Origin: 66-474 sp051961995
GTDB lineage: Bacteria; Pseudomonadota; Gammaproteobacteria; Xanthomonadales; Rhodanobacteraceae
Assembly (NCBI GenBank): GCA_051961995.1
Contig: JBQCCR010000035.1
Coordinates: 1 to 42,026, forward strand
Direction of reading: 5' to 3'
DNA length: 42,026 nucleotides
Shown here: positions 32,120 through 39,720 of the stretch, piece after piece
How the letters are laid out: each line of letters begins with the position of its first letter
How positions within the stretch are numbered: the stretch's first letter is position 1
Translations under genes and position numbers: made by a program
The notes under the pieces: generated by a model
Seen by the model: the letters and a program-made list of their open reading frames with translations, nothing else
The model's database searches: none
Told to the model about the DNA's origin: nothing

Positions 32120-32147
32120 GCGAACGATGGATGTTCGCCTCTTTTTT
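32120..32147 (+). terminator. Terminator-like hairpin in the low-GC island
   Basis: Six-pair stem GCGAAC (32120-32125) / GTTCGC (32133-32138), then six T at 32142-32147. It reads on the plus strand, but all nearby genes are on the minus strand, so it may end antisense transcription or be coincidental. Confidence 0.4.
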
Positions 32148-32175
32148 GCCACGTGGTGTTGATCGTTTTTGTAAG

Positions 32176-32619
32176 TTACCGCATTACGGTAAAGGGCGCA
32201 TAGAAAGGTTGCAGCGAGGAGCCTGAACAGAATCTCTCCCCTATCGTAAGCCAAGTCGGACGGGTCTCTATCACAGAGTAGCTAAGCAACCCGCACCACA
32301 GAATTAGCGTAAACAGATTGGCAAGTTGATTGATTTTCGAAACAGAAATCGCTTTTGGCCCAGTTACATGAGCGAATGCTGCGGCAATCAGCGCCCAGAA
32401 ATATGCTGCGCGTTGCCAATAGAGTTCGATCTCAAACTTTCGTATACCCAGAGCATGGTCAAGTGCTGCGCGAACCTTATTAGGATCGCCCTTAGCGTTT
32501 GTTGCGGGCAGACCAAATTCTCGCTCGTACGCTTCTTGGTCACGGAGATTTCCCCTTGCCCGAACGCCTAATTCTGCCCATTGGCGGCGCAGATGTCGGA
32601 GTATCGCGCGCGCCCACAT
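32176..32619 (-). CDS. Putative membrane protein of the cassette island, possibly truncated
   Basis: A 147-residue protein. A charged N-terminal half (NLRDQEAYEREFGLP, KVRAALDHALGIRKFEIELYWQR) leads to hydrophobic segments AAYFWALIAAAFAHV and ANLFTLILWCGLLSYSV. The KFEIELYWQRAAYFW motif is familiar from uncharacterised membrane proteins with two helices. Here the region after the second helix looks unlike the rest, so the end may be damaged. ATG 32619 is uncertain; a TTG lies 3 codons upstream. No clear attC was found at its 3' end. Confidence 0.55.
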   Translation of the reverse strand: MWARAILRHLRRQWAELGVRARGNLRDQEAYEREFGLPATNAKGDPNKVRAALDHALGIRKFEIELYWQRAAYFWALIAAAFAHVTGPKAISVSKINQLANLFTLILWCGLLSYSVIETRPTWLTIGERFCSGSSLQPFYAPFTVMR

Positions 32620-32744
32620 GGCTGACAATCGAGGATGAGCGTCCGACCGCGCTTTCTCTCGGAATTCCGATGTTGTCGATCCACACGCTCATCATTCGTC
32701 GTCTCTCCGGATCACAATGAAGCCCGACGCGAGTCGGCATGATT

Positions 32745-32885
32745 GCGGCAGCGCCCGGACAATCTTATGAAGTAGGCGATCTCGTGCTGTTCGAGACGGC
32801 TGCGATCGTGCTGCATATCGCCGAGCGCCCGTGCGGGCCTGCTGCCGAACGATGTCAGTACACGGGCGATGCCGGCGGACGTCTA
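32745..32885 (+). pseudogene. Glutathione S-transferase fragment
   Basis: The frame reads SYEVGDLVLFETAAIVLHIAER, the end of a GST N-terminal thioredoxin-like domain. Immediately after, the homology continues in another frame as AGLLPNDVSTRAMP. The start of the gene and the whole C-terminal domain are missing, and the uup stop follows at 32883. It is a frameshifted remnant at the right border of the low-GC island. Confidence 0.7.
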
Positions 32886-34748
32886 GCCGTCCAGTTCAAT
32901 CCACTGTGCGTAGACCGTGTCCAGTTCGGCTTGCAGCGCGGCCAGCTTCTGGTTGGCTTGCACGATCGCGCTGCTGTCCTGCCGGAAAAACGCAGGATCG
33001 CTCATTGCCGCGCTCTGGGTGGCAATCTCGCTTTCCAGTTGGTCGATGCGCCTTGGCAGTTGCTCCAGCGTGCGTTGATCCTTGAAGCTGAGCTTGCGTT
33101 TTGCGGTCGGCGGCGGAGCGCTGGCTTCGGCAGCGGGCTTGCGGGTACCGGGCGCAGCGGGTTGTTCGCGCGCGGCCGGGCGCTGGCGCAGCCAGTCGGT
33201 ATAGCCGCCGACGTACTCGCCGATCCGGCCTTCGCCTTCTAGCGCCAGTGTGCTGGAGACGACGTTGTCGAGGAACGCACGATCATGTGACACCAGCAGC
33301 AAGGTGCCCTTGTAACCGAGCAACAACTCTTCCAGCAGTTCCAGCGTTTCCACATCGAGATCGTTGGTCGGTTCGTCCATCACCAGCAGGTTGGACGGTT
33401 GCGCGAACAACTTGGCCAGCAACAGGCGATTGCGCTCGCCGCCGGACAGGCGCGTGATGGGTGCACGCGCGCGTTCGGGCGAAAACAGGAAATCCTGGAG
33501 GTAGCCGATGATGTGCTTGCGCTGACCGTTCAGTTCGACGAACTCGCGACCGCCGGCGACGTTTTCGATGGCATTGAGCGAGTCGTCGAGTTGCAGGCGG
33601 TGTTGATCGAAATACGCGATCTGGGTGCCGGTGCCAAGTTCGACTGTGCCGTGTTGCGGAACCAACTCGCCCAGCATGATTTTCAGCAGGGTGCTTTTGC
33701 CGGCGCCGTTCGGGCCGATGATGCCGATGCGATCGCCGCGCAACACCGTGGTGCTCAGTTCGTTGACCAGCACGCGGCCGTCGAAGCCGTGGGTGACGTG
33801 CTTGAGGTCGATCACCTTCTTGCCCGAAGCGTGCGTGTGTCCCAGCGTCATCTTCACGTTGCCGGCAAGGTTGCGTCGTTGCGAGCGCTCCTTGCGCAAC
33901 GCTTCCAGCGCGCGCACCCGGCCTTCGTTGCGCGTGCGCCGCGCCTTGATGCCTTGGCGGATCCAAACCTCTTCCTGGGCCAGCTTCTTGTCGAACAGTG
34001 CGTTGGCTTGGGCTTCCGCGTGCAGGCGTTCCTCGCGGCGACGCAGGTAGTTGTCGTAGTCGCCGGGCCAGTCCGTCAGCGCGCCGCGATCGATTTCGAC
34101 AATGCGGGTGGCCAGCGCGCGCAGGAAGGCGCGGTCGTGCGTGATGAAGACGATGCTGCCGGCAAACTGCTTGAGGAAACCTTCCAGCCAGCCGATGGCT
34201 TCGATGTCCAGATGGTTGGTGGGTTCGTCCAGCAGCAGGATGTCCGGCTTGCGGACCAGCGCCTGCGCCAGCAACACGCGTCGCTTCATGCCGCCGGACA
34301 GCGCGGAAAAATCCATCTCGCCGGGCAGTCGCAGCTTGGCCAGGACTTCTTCGACGCGGCGATTCAGATCCCAGCCGTGCTGCGCTTCGATTTGCGCCTG
34401 GGCCTCGCCCAGCGCGTCGAGGTCGCCGATGGCCAGCAGGTGCTGGTAGCGCGCCAGCAAGCGGCCGAGGTCGCCCAACCCCTCTGCCACCACGTCGAAC
34501 ACGCTGCCGGCGGTGTCCTGCGGCACCTCCTGTGCAAGGCGCGCGATGACGATCCCGTTTTGCACGCGTACTTCGCCGTCCTCGGCGCGCAGCTCGCCGC
34601 TGATCAGCTTCATCAGCGTGGTTTTGCCTTCGCCATTGCGGCCGACGATACACACCCGTTCGCCGGCTTCGATGGACAAGTCGACACGTTCGAGCAGGAG
34701 CGGACCGCCGACACTGAAGTCGACGCGTTGCAATTGGACGAGGGACAT
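32883..34748 (-). CDS. uup: ABC-F ATPase, Uup-like
   Basis: A 621-residue cytosolic protein with two ABC modules and no membrane domain. First module: Walker A GRNGEGKTT, signature LSGGMKRR, Walker B LLLDEPTNHLD. Second module: GPNGAGKST, LSGGERNR, LLVMDEPTNDLD. The linker (about 240-315) is charged and helical. The C-terminal tail from about 525 is Pro/Ala-rich and then a coiled coil (RRIDQLESEIATQ ... NQKLAALQAELD), as in Uup, which acts on ribosomes and affects transposon excision in E. coli. ATG 34748 (MSLVQLQRVDF) was chosen; the upstream extension is not family-like. Confidence 0.92.
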   Translation of the reverse strand: MSLVQLQRVDFSVGGPLLLERVDLSIEAGERVCIVGRNGEGKTTLMKLISGELRAEDGEVRVQNGIVIARLAQEVPQDTAGSVFDVVAEGLGDLGRLLARYQHLLAIGDLDALGEAQAQIEAQHGWDLNRRVEEVLAKLRLPGEMDFSALSGGMKRRVLLAQALVRKPDILLLDEPTNHLDIEAIGWLEGFLKQFAGSIVFITHDRAFLRALATRIVEIDRGALTDWPGDYDNYLRRREERLHAEAQANALFDKKLAQEEVWIRQGIKARRTRNEGRVRALEALRKERSQRRNLAGNVKMTLGHTHASGKKVIDLKHVTHGFDGRVLVNELSTTVLRGDRIGIIGPNGAGKSTLLKIMLGELVPQHGTVELGTGTQIAYFDQHRLQLDDSLNAIENVAGGREFVELNGQRKHIIGYLQDFLFSPERARAPITRLSGGERNRLLLAKLFAQPSNLLVMDEPTNDLDVETLELLEELLLGYKGTLLLVSHDRAFLDNVVSSTLALEGEGRIGEYVGGYTDWLRQRPAAREQPAAPGTRKPAAEASAPPPTAKRKLSFKDQRTLEQLPRRIDQLESEIATQSAAMSDPAFFRQDSSAIVQANQKLAALQAELDTVYAQWIELDG

Positions 34749-34899
34749 CCGCTGATTGTAACGGCGGGCTCGCGGCAGGCTGGCTGCCGACGCCGACGCG
34801 GCTTGGCATGAACCGGCGACCTTCATCATCCGGGATTCCCGGTACACACTGGCACCGCCATTCGGTTAAATTGGCCCGCTCTCCGACGCAAGAACACCC

Positions 34900-35919
34900 A
34901 TGATCGATCTCAGAAGCGATACCGTCACCCGCCCGACCCAGGCCATGCGCAGCGCCATGGCTGTCGCCGAAGTGGGCGACGATGTCTATGGCGAAGACCC
35001 GACCGTCAACGAGCTGGAAAGCCTCGCCGCCGGAATGCTCGGCATGGAAGCGGCGGTGTTCGTCTGCAGCGGCACGCAGAGCAACTTGATCGCCTTGCTG
35101 AGCCACTGCCAGCGCGGCGACGAATACATCGTCGGCCAGCAGGCGCACACCTATAAATACGAGGGCGGCGGCGCGGCGGTATTGGGCGGGATCCAGCCGC
35201 AGCCGCTGGAGTTCTGCGCGGACGGTACGCTGGATCTCGAGCGAGTCGCTGCCGCGATCAAACCCGACGACAACCATTTCGCGCGCACCCGGCTGCTGTG
35301 CCTGGAGAACACGATGGGCGGCAAGGTGTTGCCGCTCGACTATCTGCAGCGCGCGCGGGAGTTCGCCGATGCGCACAAACTGGGTCTGCACCTGGATGGT
35401 GCGCGCGCATTCAATGCCGCCGTGAAACTCGGCGTGCCGATCAACGCGATCAGTCGCCACTTCGATACGGTTTCTTTATGTCTCTCCAAAGGGCTGGGCG
35501 CGCCGATCGGTTCCGTGCTTTGCGGAACGCGTGACCTGATCCTGCGCGCGCGCCGCTGGCGCAAGGTGGTCGGCGGCGGCATGCGTCAGGCCGGCCTCCT
35601 CGCCGCGGCAGGGATCATTGCGTTGAAGCAGCACGTGGAGAGGCTGGCGGAAGATCACGCGAATGCGCGGCGGCTTGCGGAAGGCCTGGCCGGGATTCCC
35701 GCGCTGGCAGTGGATCCGTCATCCGTGCAGACCAACATGGTGTTCTGCACGGTCGCGGACGGCGACATGCGCCCCTTGCAGGCGCATCTGAAAGCGAGCG
35801 GCATCGTGATCGGCAGCGGCCATCCGCTGCGCCTCGTCACGCACCTGGATATTTCCGCGAGCGACGTGGACAAGGTCATCGCCGCGTTCGGCGAGTATTA
35901 CGCGACGCAAAACCCTTGA
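34900..35919 (+). CDS. ltaE: Low-specificity L-threonine aldolase
   Basis: PLP enzyme that cleaves L-threonine and L-allo-threonine to glycine and acetaldehyde. It has 339 residues. N-terminal IDLRSDTVTRPTQAMRSAM and GDDVYGEDPTVNELE are diagnostic. The PLP Lys is in LCLSKGLGAPIGS, and the substrate Arg lies in GHPLRLVTH near the C-terminus. The ribosome site is weak (AAGAA). It diverges from uup with 151 nt between, and a GNAT gene follows within 20 nt. Confidence 0.93.
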   Translation: MIDLRSDTVTRPTQAMRSAMAVAEVGDDVYGEDPTVNELESLAAGMLGMEAAVFVCSGTQSNLIALLSHCQRGDEYIVGQQAHTYKYEGGGAAVLGGIQPQPLEFCADGTLDLERVAAAIKPDDNHFARTRLLCLENTMGGKVLPLDYLQRAREFADAHKLGLHLDGARAFNAAVKLGVPINAISRHFDTVSLCLSKGLGAPIGSVLCGTRDLILRARRWRKVVGGGMRQAGLLAAAGIIALKQHVERLAEDHANARRLAEGLAGIPALAVDPSSVQTNMVFCTVADGDMRPLQAHLKASGIVIGSGHPLRLVTHLDISASDVDKVIAAFGEYYATQNP

Positions 35920-35936
35920 TCGGGAGTGGGTGGGCG

Positions 35937-36368
35937 ATGGAAGAATTCCGCATTTCCACCGACAAGGCCGAGCTGGACATTCCGCTCATCCATCGCTTCA
36001 TTGCCGAGGAGTCGTACTGGGCGCGCGGCATACCGCTCCACCTCGTGCAGCGATCCATCGAGCACTCGTTGTGCTTTGCAGGATTCGTGGGCGAAGCCCA
36101 GGTGGCCTTTGCGCGGGTCGTTTCGGACTACGCCACGTTCGCCTACCTCGGCGATGTCTTCGTGCTTCCCGGGCATCGTGGCAAGGGTTACAGCAAGGCC
36201 CTGATAGCCGCAGTAATGGCTCATCCCCGGCTGCAGGGGCTACGCCGGTTCATGCTGGCTACTAGTGACGCGCATGCGCTGTACGCCCGGTTTGGATTTG
36301 CCGCTCCGGCGCGCCCCGAATCGCTGATGGAGCGATATCAGCCCGACCTTTACGCCACCGCGGGCTGA
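35937..36368 (+). CDS. GNAT family N-acetyltransferase
   Basis: A 143-residue acetyltransferase. Motif A is LGDVFVLPGHRGKGYSKALIAAVMAHP with the CoA loop HRGKGYS; the C-terminal LMLATSDAHALYARFGF-like strand-helix is typical (here RRFMLATSDAHALYARFGF). The target is unknown. ATG 35937 has GGGAG about 10 nt upstream; a TTG seven codons earlier would overlap ltaE. Probably co-transcribed with ltaE. Confidence 0.85.
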   Translation: MEEFRISTDKAELDIPLIHRFIAEESYWARGIPLHLVQRSIEHSLCFAGFVGEAQVAFARVVSDYATFAYLGDVFVLPGHRGKGYSKALIAAVMAHPRLQGLRRFMLATSDAHALYARFGFAAPARPESLMERYQPDLYATAG

Positions 36369-36482
36369 CCCGCGAAGCTGCTTCGAAGTCACGATGATCG
36401 TCCGCTTCGATTCAAAAGCGCCAGGATCCCGAAGGCAACCCGCTCGCCTTCGCGTTCCTCGCGGACGAATGCCCGGCCGTTT

Positions 36483-36797
36483 CTAGCCGGGGGCGCCGGG
36501 TCTTGCCGGTCGTTGCGCCCAGCTCTGCGCGAACGCCGCGGGCAGGGGATGGATGTCGTCCTCGTGATCATCGGCATCCGCCGCGATGCGGTGCAGCGGT
36601 TCGCCTTCAGGAATGCATTCCTCGGGATCGAGCGCGCGCCAGGAGCTGATTTCGACCGGCAGGTAGCGCGACCAGCGCGAGGCGAACGCGCCGTAGCGGA
36701 ACACGCCGCGCAACACCAGCGTGCGCTCGTTGAAACTGAACTGCACCGGCTGGCCTTCGTCCGGCAACGCATCACGTACGGGAATCCAGTGGCTCAT
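36483..36797 (-). CDS. Small conserved-looking protein, unknown
   Basis: A 104-residue acidic soluble protein starting at ATG 36797 with GGAG about 11 nt upstream. The N-terminal SHWIPVRDALPDEGQPVQF recalls the DUF551 opening (W-I-P-V-x-D-x-LP), followed by strands (TLVLRGVFRYGAF, RYLPVEISSWRAL). No catalytic motif. It stands alone, convergent with the GNAT gene. A 114-nt gap to that gene contains the plus-strand phrase QDPEGNPLAFAFLADE, a possible scrap of a VOC-family protein. Confidence 0.55.
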   Translation of the reverse strand: MSHWIPVRDALPDEGQPVQFSFNERTLVLRGVFRYGAFASRWSRYLPVEISSWRALDPEECIPEGEPLHRIAADADDHEDDIHPLPAAFAQSWAQRPARPGAPG

Positions 36798-37144
36798 TGC
36801 GCAAACAACTCCATTCCGTTGGATGCAGGCCTGTGGCGTGCAAGACGGAAGCCCTGGCTACCCATCCGTGGGTGGTCAGAGCTTCCTGCATGAGCACAAC
36901 GAGCAAAGCGAGCGTGCTGCATGCATACTGGGCCGTCCATGGCTCGAGGGAACGCAAGGTTCCCGCGAACATTCAGCACAGCCCATGCCAGCCTGCCGAA
37001 GCGTGCGTGGCGCGCCTACAGACCGCATTCCCGTGCGGTTGTGACGATTGCGTGTTGATCCGCCGCGTCCACTCGACGGCAAAGCTTTTCGCACCGCGAG
37101 GAAAGGAATACAGCAGCAACGTGCCGCATATTCGCAGAGGCTTG
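36798..37144. other. 347-bp intergenic region, repeat-like
   Basis: No credible gene. It contains a hairpin GGGAAC-GCAAG-GTTCCC (36948-36964) and a loose inverted pair (GCATGAGCAC near 36890 with GTGCTGCATGC near 36915). It has the feel of the longer intergenic repeats common in this order. Promoters for the flanking divergent genes should be here. Confidence 0.45.
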
Positions 37145-37618
37145 ATGATGCGTACGGCATGGTTACTGCAACCCGTAATCTGGTCGCAGTCGTGGAGTTC
37201 ATGGATGTCTGTTCGCAGTGATGATTGCCTGCCGCAACCGGCGCGATTTTCAGAATGGCTGGAACTGGCCTACGCCGCGGAGCTCACCCGCGTTTGCCAC
37301 GTAATGAAGGCGCTGGAATGCGCGCAGAAAGAATCGCTGCGAAAGGACTGGCGCAAGCGCGTCGCCGATGCGCGAACGCGCGCGGAAACCCTGGCGCGCA
37401 TGCTGGCCGAACTCGGCATCGAACCTGGCACGGCGGCAGAGTCGCCCAACGCCGGCGACTGCCTGCTGGATGCGATGGAGCTGGCGCTGCGCAACGGCGA
37501 CCTCACCGCCGCCGAAGCGATCGCGCGGGAATGCGTGGTGCTCGCCGAAGTGCGGTGCGCGCAAGCCTGGCGGCACGTGCAACAGTTCATGTCGAGCGGC
37601 AATACGCTCGCGGCGTAA
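37145..37618 (+). CDS. Helical protein, ferritin-like pattern, unknown
   Basis: A 157-residue protein. ATG 37145 has GCAGAGG 5 nt upstream; the frame is open far to the left without family-like sequence. After about 30 uncertain residues, long amphipathic helices follow (FSEWLELAYAAELTRVCHVMKALECAQKE and further), then TRAETLARMLAELGIEP and GDLTAAEAIARECVVLAEVRCAQAWRHVQQF. This four-helix rhythm recalls ferritin-like or DUF892-type proteins, but no metal ligands are evident. It is the last backbone gene before the integron array. Confidence 0.55.
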   Translation: MMRTAWLLQPVIWSQSWSSWMSVRSDDCLPQPARFSEWLELAYAAELTRVCHVMKALECAQKESLRKDWRKRVADARTRAETLARMLAELGIEPGTAAESPNAGDCLLDAMELALRNGDLTAAEAIARECVVLAEVRCAQAWRHVQQFMSSGNTLAA

Positions 37619-37702
37619 GCCTTCGCCACGCTGAGTGGTTGGTCCCGCGTGGCGGGCGCAAGACGGGAGAAGCGAAGCGTGCCCCGACCTGCGCGGGCTG
37701 AC

Positions 37703-37773
37703 GCCTAGCGCCTGAATTTAGCGGCGCCGGCGCCGCATAGCGGATGAGCGTCCGCTGGAGAGAGTAGTTAGGT
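37703..37773 (-). repeat. attC site 1 (array end)
   Basis: 71 bp. The terminal box is GCCTAGC rather than GCCTAAC, so the outermost R' core is altered. The right end is GTTAGGT. The central region is shorter than in the 90-bp sites. Confidence 0.85.
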
Positions 37774-37791
37774 AGCGCACAACTAAAGCCC

Positions 37792-38256
37792 TCAATGGTC
37801 CGACCCCGGCCCGAAGCACGGAGCACCAACCGATGGTTTTGCGGAAAGACTGGGGCAGCGCTGCAAGTTTGCACGTGCGCTGAGATAGTTTTGCTGAGCG
37901 GCTTTCTTGAGCCAGAACAAGGCGCGCTCTTGATCCAGAGGGTTGGCCGATGTTCTAAGCGTTTGGTAAGCCCTAAATTGAGACTCGGCACTCCCATTCT
38001 CTGCGCCGATGAGTGCCCAATACTTCGCTTTTTTTTGGCTACGTACTGCTATGCACGACCAGTAGGCATTTGCTAGCTTGGTTGCCGCTTCGCCAGAACC
38101 AGCCATTGCTTCCGTGGAATGCCGTGCAACGTCTGAATTGCTAAGACAGTAGTTTACCGAAGCCAAGAATGGCTGCTCTTTTGCGCTCTGCGCGCTAAGC
38201 ACCGCGCTATAAGTCACGGCGGGAAGCATAAGAATCAGGCAGAACGCGAAGCGCAT
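37792..38256 (-). CDS. Cassette 1: exported Sel1-like repeat protein
   Basis: A 154-residue protein with signal MRFAFCLILMLPAVTYSAVLSA. The mature part contains Sel1-type helical repeats: ATKLANAYWSCIAVRSQKKAKYWALIGAENGSAESQF and QERALFWLKKAAQQNYLSARANL. Three cysteines are in the mature protein. Probably periplasmic and a protein-interaction module; the partner is unknown. It ends 19 nt before attC 1. Confidence 0.75.
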   Translation of the reverse strand: MRFAFCLILMLPAVTYSAVLSAQSAKEQPFLASVNYCLSNSDVARHSTEAMAGSGEAATKLANAYWSCIAVRSQKKAKYWALIGAENGSAESQFRAYQTLRTSANPLDQERALFWLKKAAQQNYLSARANLQRCPSLSAKPSVGAPCFGPGSDH

Positions 38257-38263
38257 ATGCGAT

Positions 38264-38332
38264 ACCTAACGCTTGAGGTAAGCGGCGCAACCCGCGCAGC
38301 GGGTTTGCGTCCGCTTGACCGAATAGTTAGAG
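38264..38332 (-). repeat. attC site 2 (different type)
   Basis: 69 bp, ACCTAAC ... GTTAGAG. Its centre is a hairpin AACCCGC-GCA-GCGGGTT, unlike the 90-bp family, so this cassette probably came from another integron. The TAA of cassette 2 lies in the R'' box. Confidence 0.88.
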
Positions 38333-38719
38333 CGCACACTCACGAAATTGCACGACGTTACCCTCAGGGTCTTGCCCATCGCAGACGCGTGAACCTTGGA
38401 ACTCCCATACGCGGGACGGAGAGTTAACCTGACCGCCGTGAGCCTGTGCTGCTTCGCGTGCCGCTGCAATACTGGCGACCGGGAAAACGAGCTTGATAGC
38501 CGTGCTCTCACGGCGCTGTGGTGGCTCCGTGATGTGAATGGTGGCCGCAAGTTTGCGCGGTACGGCAACAACAACAAGCTGGAAAGCATCCGACTCGAGC
38601 ACGATGTGGCCTTGCTCTTTGTGCGTGATAGGAAGACCGGCGACTTTCGCGTAGAAATTGCCAACCTTGGATATGTCCTTGGCGTACAAGACTGCGGCTG
38701 CTGTCGGTGTCCTTGGCAT
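38327..38719 (-). CDS. Cassette 2: VOC/glyoxalase-like protein
   Basis: A 130-residue vicinal-oxygen-chelate protein with two beta-alpha-beta-beta-beta halves: AAAVLYAKDISKVGNFYAKVAGLPITH and AIKLVFPVASIAAAREAAQAHGG ... CDGQDPEGNVVQF. Metal ligands of true glyoxalase I are not all evident, so antibiotic- or metabolite-binding roles are equally possible. The only cassette here with a recognisable enzyme-like fold. Confidence 0.85.
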   Translation of the reverse strand: MPRTPTAAAVLYAKDISKVGNFYAKVAGLPITHKEQGHIVLESDAFQLVVVAVPRKLAATIHITEPPQRRESTAIKLVFPVASIAAAREAAQAHGGQVNSPSRVWEFQGSRVCDGQDPEGNVVQFRECAL

Positions 38720-38740
38720 TACGACTTCCTTTGTTGTGCG

Positions 38741-38830
38741 CTCTAACGCCTGAATTTAGCGGCGCCGGCGCCGCAACGTTTGTGAGGGCGCAAGCGATGG
38801 GCCGGCGTCCGCTGGAATGAGTAGTTAGGT
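38741..38830 (-). repeat. attC site 3
   Basis: 90 bp, CTCTAAC ... GTTAGGT, of the homogeneous family, with centre GTTTGTGAGGGCGCAAGC. It contains the TAA of cassette 3. Confidence 0.93.
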
Positions 38831-39190
38831 GCCAGTGCGGTTGTTCAGGACGACCTCGTAACCAGTGCGGTTGCATGCGGTAACCCATTGGCGGACCCAA
38901 ACCAAACTACCAGGCAGCAACGTTACGGCGGATGCGACTTGTGCTCGGACTACGCGATTGTTTGGTAACCGCACGGAGGCAACTTGATGCGCGTCGGGAC
39001 AAAAGCCGTAGTCGTAGTCTGTCAGGGACCCTGCAGAAATGACAATGCCTTGAGTCAACGCGCTCGGCAAAGGTTGACTCCTAGAATGTATAAGAAACCA
39101 AGCAGCAAATGCGAACACGATTACGCTTACCGCAAAGGCAATGATCGTTAGTCGATTCATAGCCAACCAAAATTCAAGACTTCGCATCAT
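38825..39190 (-). CDS. Cassette 3: membrane-anchored small protein
   Basis: 121 residues if started at ATG 39190, or 111 from ATG 39160 (MNRLTIIAFAV). One N-terminal membrane helix (LTIIAFAVSVIVFAFAAWFLI), then a strand-rich domain with two cysteines (GFCPDAHQVASVRL, WVTACNRTGYEVVL) that is probably periplasmic. The AGG of the neighbouring attC may serve as ribosome site for the upstream start. No family recognised. Confidence 0.65.
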   Translation of the reverse strand: MMRSLEFWLAMNRLTIIAFAVSVIVFAFAAWFLIHSRSQPLPSALTQGIVISAGSLTDYDYGFCPDAHQVASVRLPNNRVVRAQVASAVTLLPGSLVWVRQWVTACNRTGYEVVLNNRTGT

Positions 39191-39193
39191 GGC

Positions 39194-39283
39194 ACCTAAC
39201 GCCTGAATTTAGCGGCGCCGGCGCCGCAACGTTTGTAAGAGCGCAAGCGATGGACCGGCGTCCGCTGGAATGAGTAGTTAGGG
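39194..39283 (-). repeat. attC site 4
   Basis: 90 bp, ACCTAAC ... GTTAGGG, of the homogeneous family. It contains the TAA of cassette 4. Confidence 0.93.
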
Positions 39284-39643
39284 GCCAAATTTACCACTTA
39301 GGGCAAAGCACACCCCATAGAGAACCGATAGACCTATGAACGTGACTGAAGCGAAGACGAGCAGCAATAGTGCACGGCCGAACGGGTAGCCACGAAACGC
39401 GTAGTACGGGAAGCCCACAATCGCGAACAGCGCCACAAGAACCGGCGCTGCAGAAGGCATTTGGATCGAATGGGTACGTGCATGAGCTTTGCACCAGGCG
39501 AAGAGTAGGAACGCCATGGCGAACGCCAGCACGACGCTAACGGCCTCTTGAGGATTCCCGGCGCGAGGAAGATGCGGCGTGATGAGCCCGGCGGCCGCCC
39601 AGAACGCAGCCATTGTGACAACAAGCCAACGATCACGCGTCAT
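39278..39643 (-). CDS. Cassette 4: polytopic membrane protein
   Basis: 121 residues with about four hydrophobic segments: WLVVTMAAFWAAAGLIT, AVSVVLAFAMAFLLFAW, APVLVALFAIVGFPYYAF and ALLLLVFASVTFIGLSVLYG. No charged catalytic motif. Inner-membrane protein of unknown function. ATG 39643 lies close to the next attC, as expected for a cassette gene. Confidence 0.7.
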   Translation of the reverse strand: MTRDRWLVVTMAAFWAAAGLITPHLPRAGNPQEAVSVVLAFAMAFLLFAWCKAHARTHSIQMPSAAPVLVALFAIVGFPYYAFRGYPFGRALLLLVFASVTFIGLSVLYGVCFALSGKFGP

Positions 39644-39649
39644 TTGGCC

Positions 39650-39707
39650 CCCTAACGCTTGAATTTAGCGGCGCGCGCAGCGCGTCTGCTGGAATGAACA
39701 GTTAGGC
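39650..39707 (-). repeat. attC site 5 (short)
   Basis: 58 bp, CCCTAAC ... GTTAGGC. It keeps the outer GAATTTAGCGGCGCG and TCTGCTGGAATGA arms but lacks the long central loop of the 90-bp family. Confidence 0.9.
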
Positions 39708-39720
39708 CGTAGGCCGACGG

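Noticed and set aside
33399..34811. 470-residue plus-strand ORF opposite uup
   Set aside because: Shadow of the ABC-F gene; no recognisable domain.
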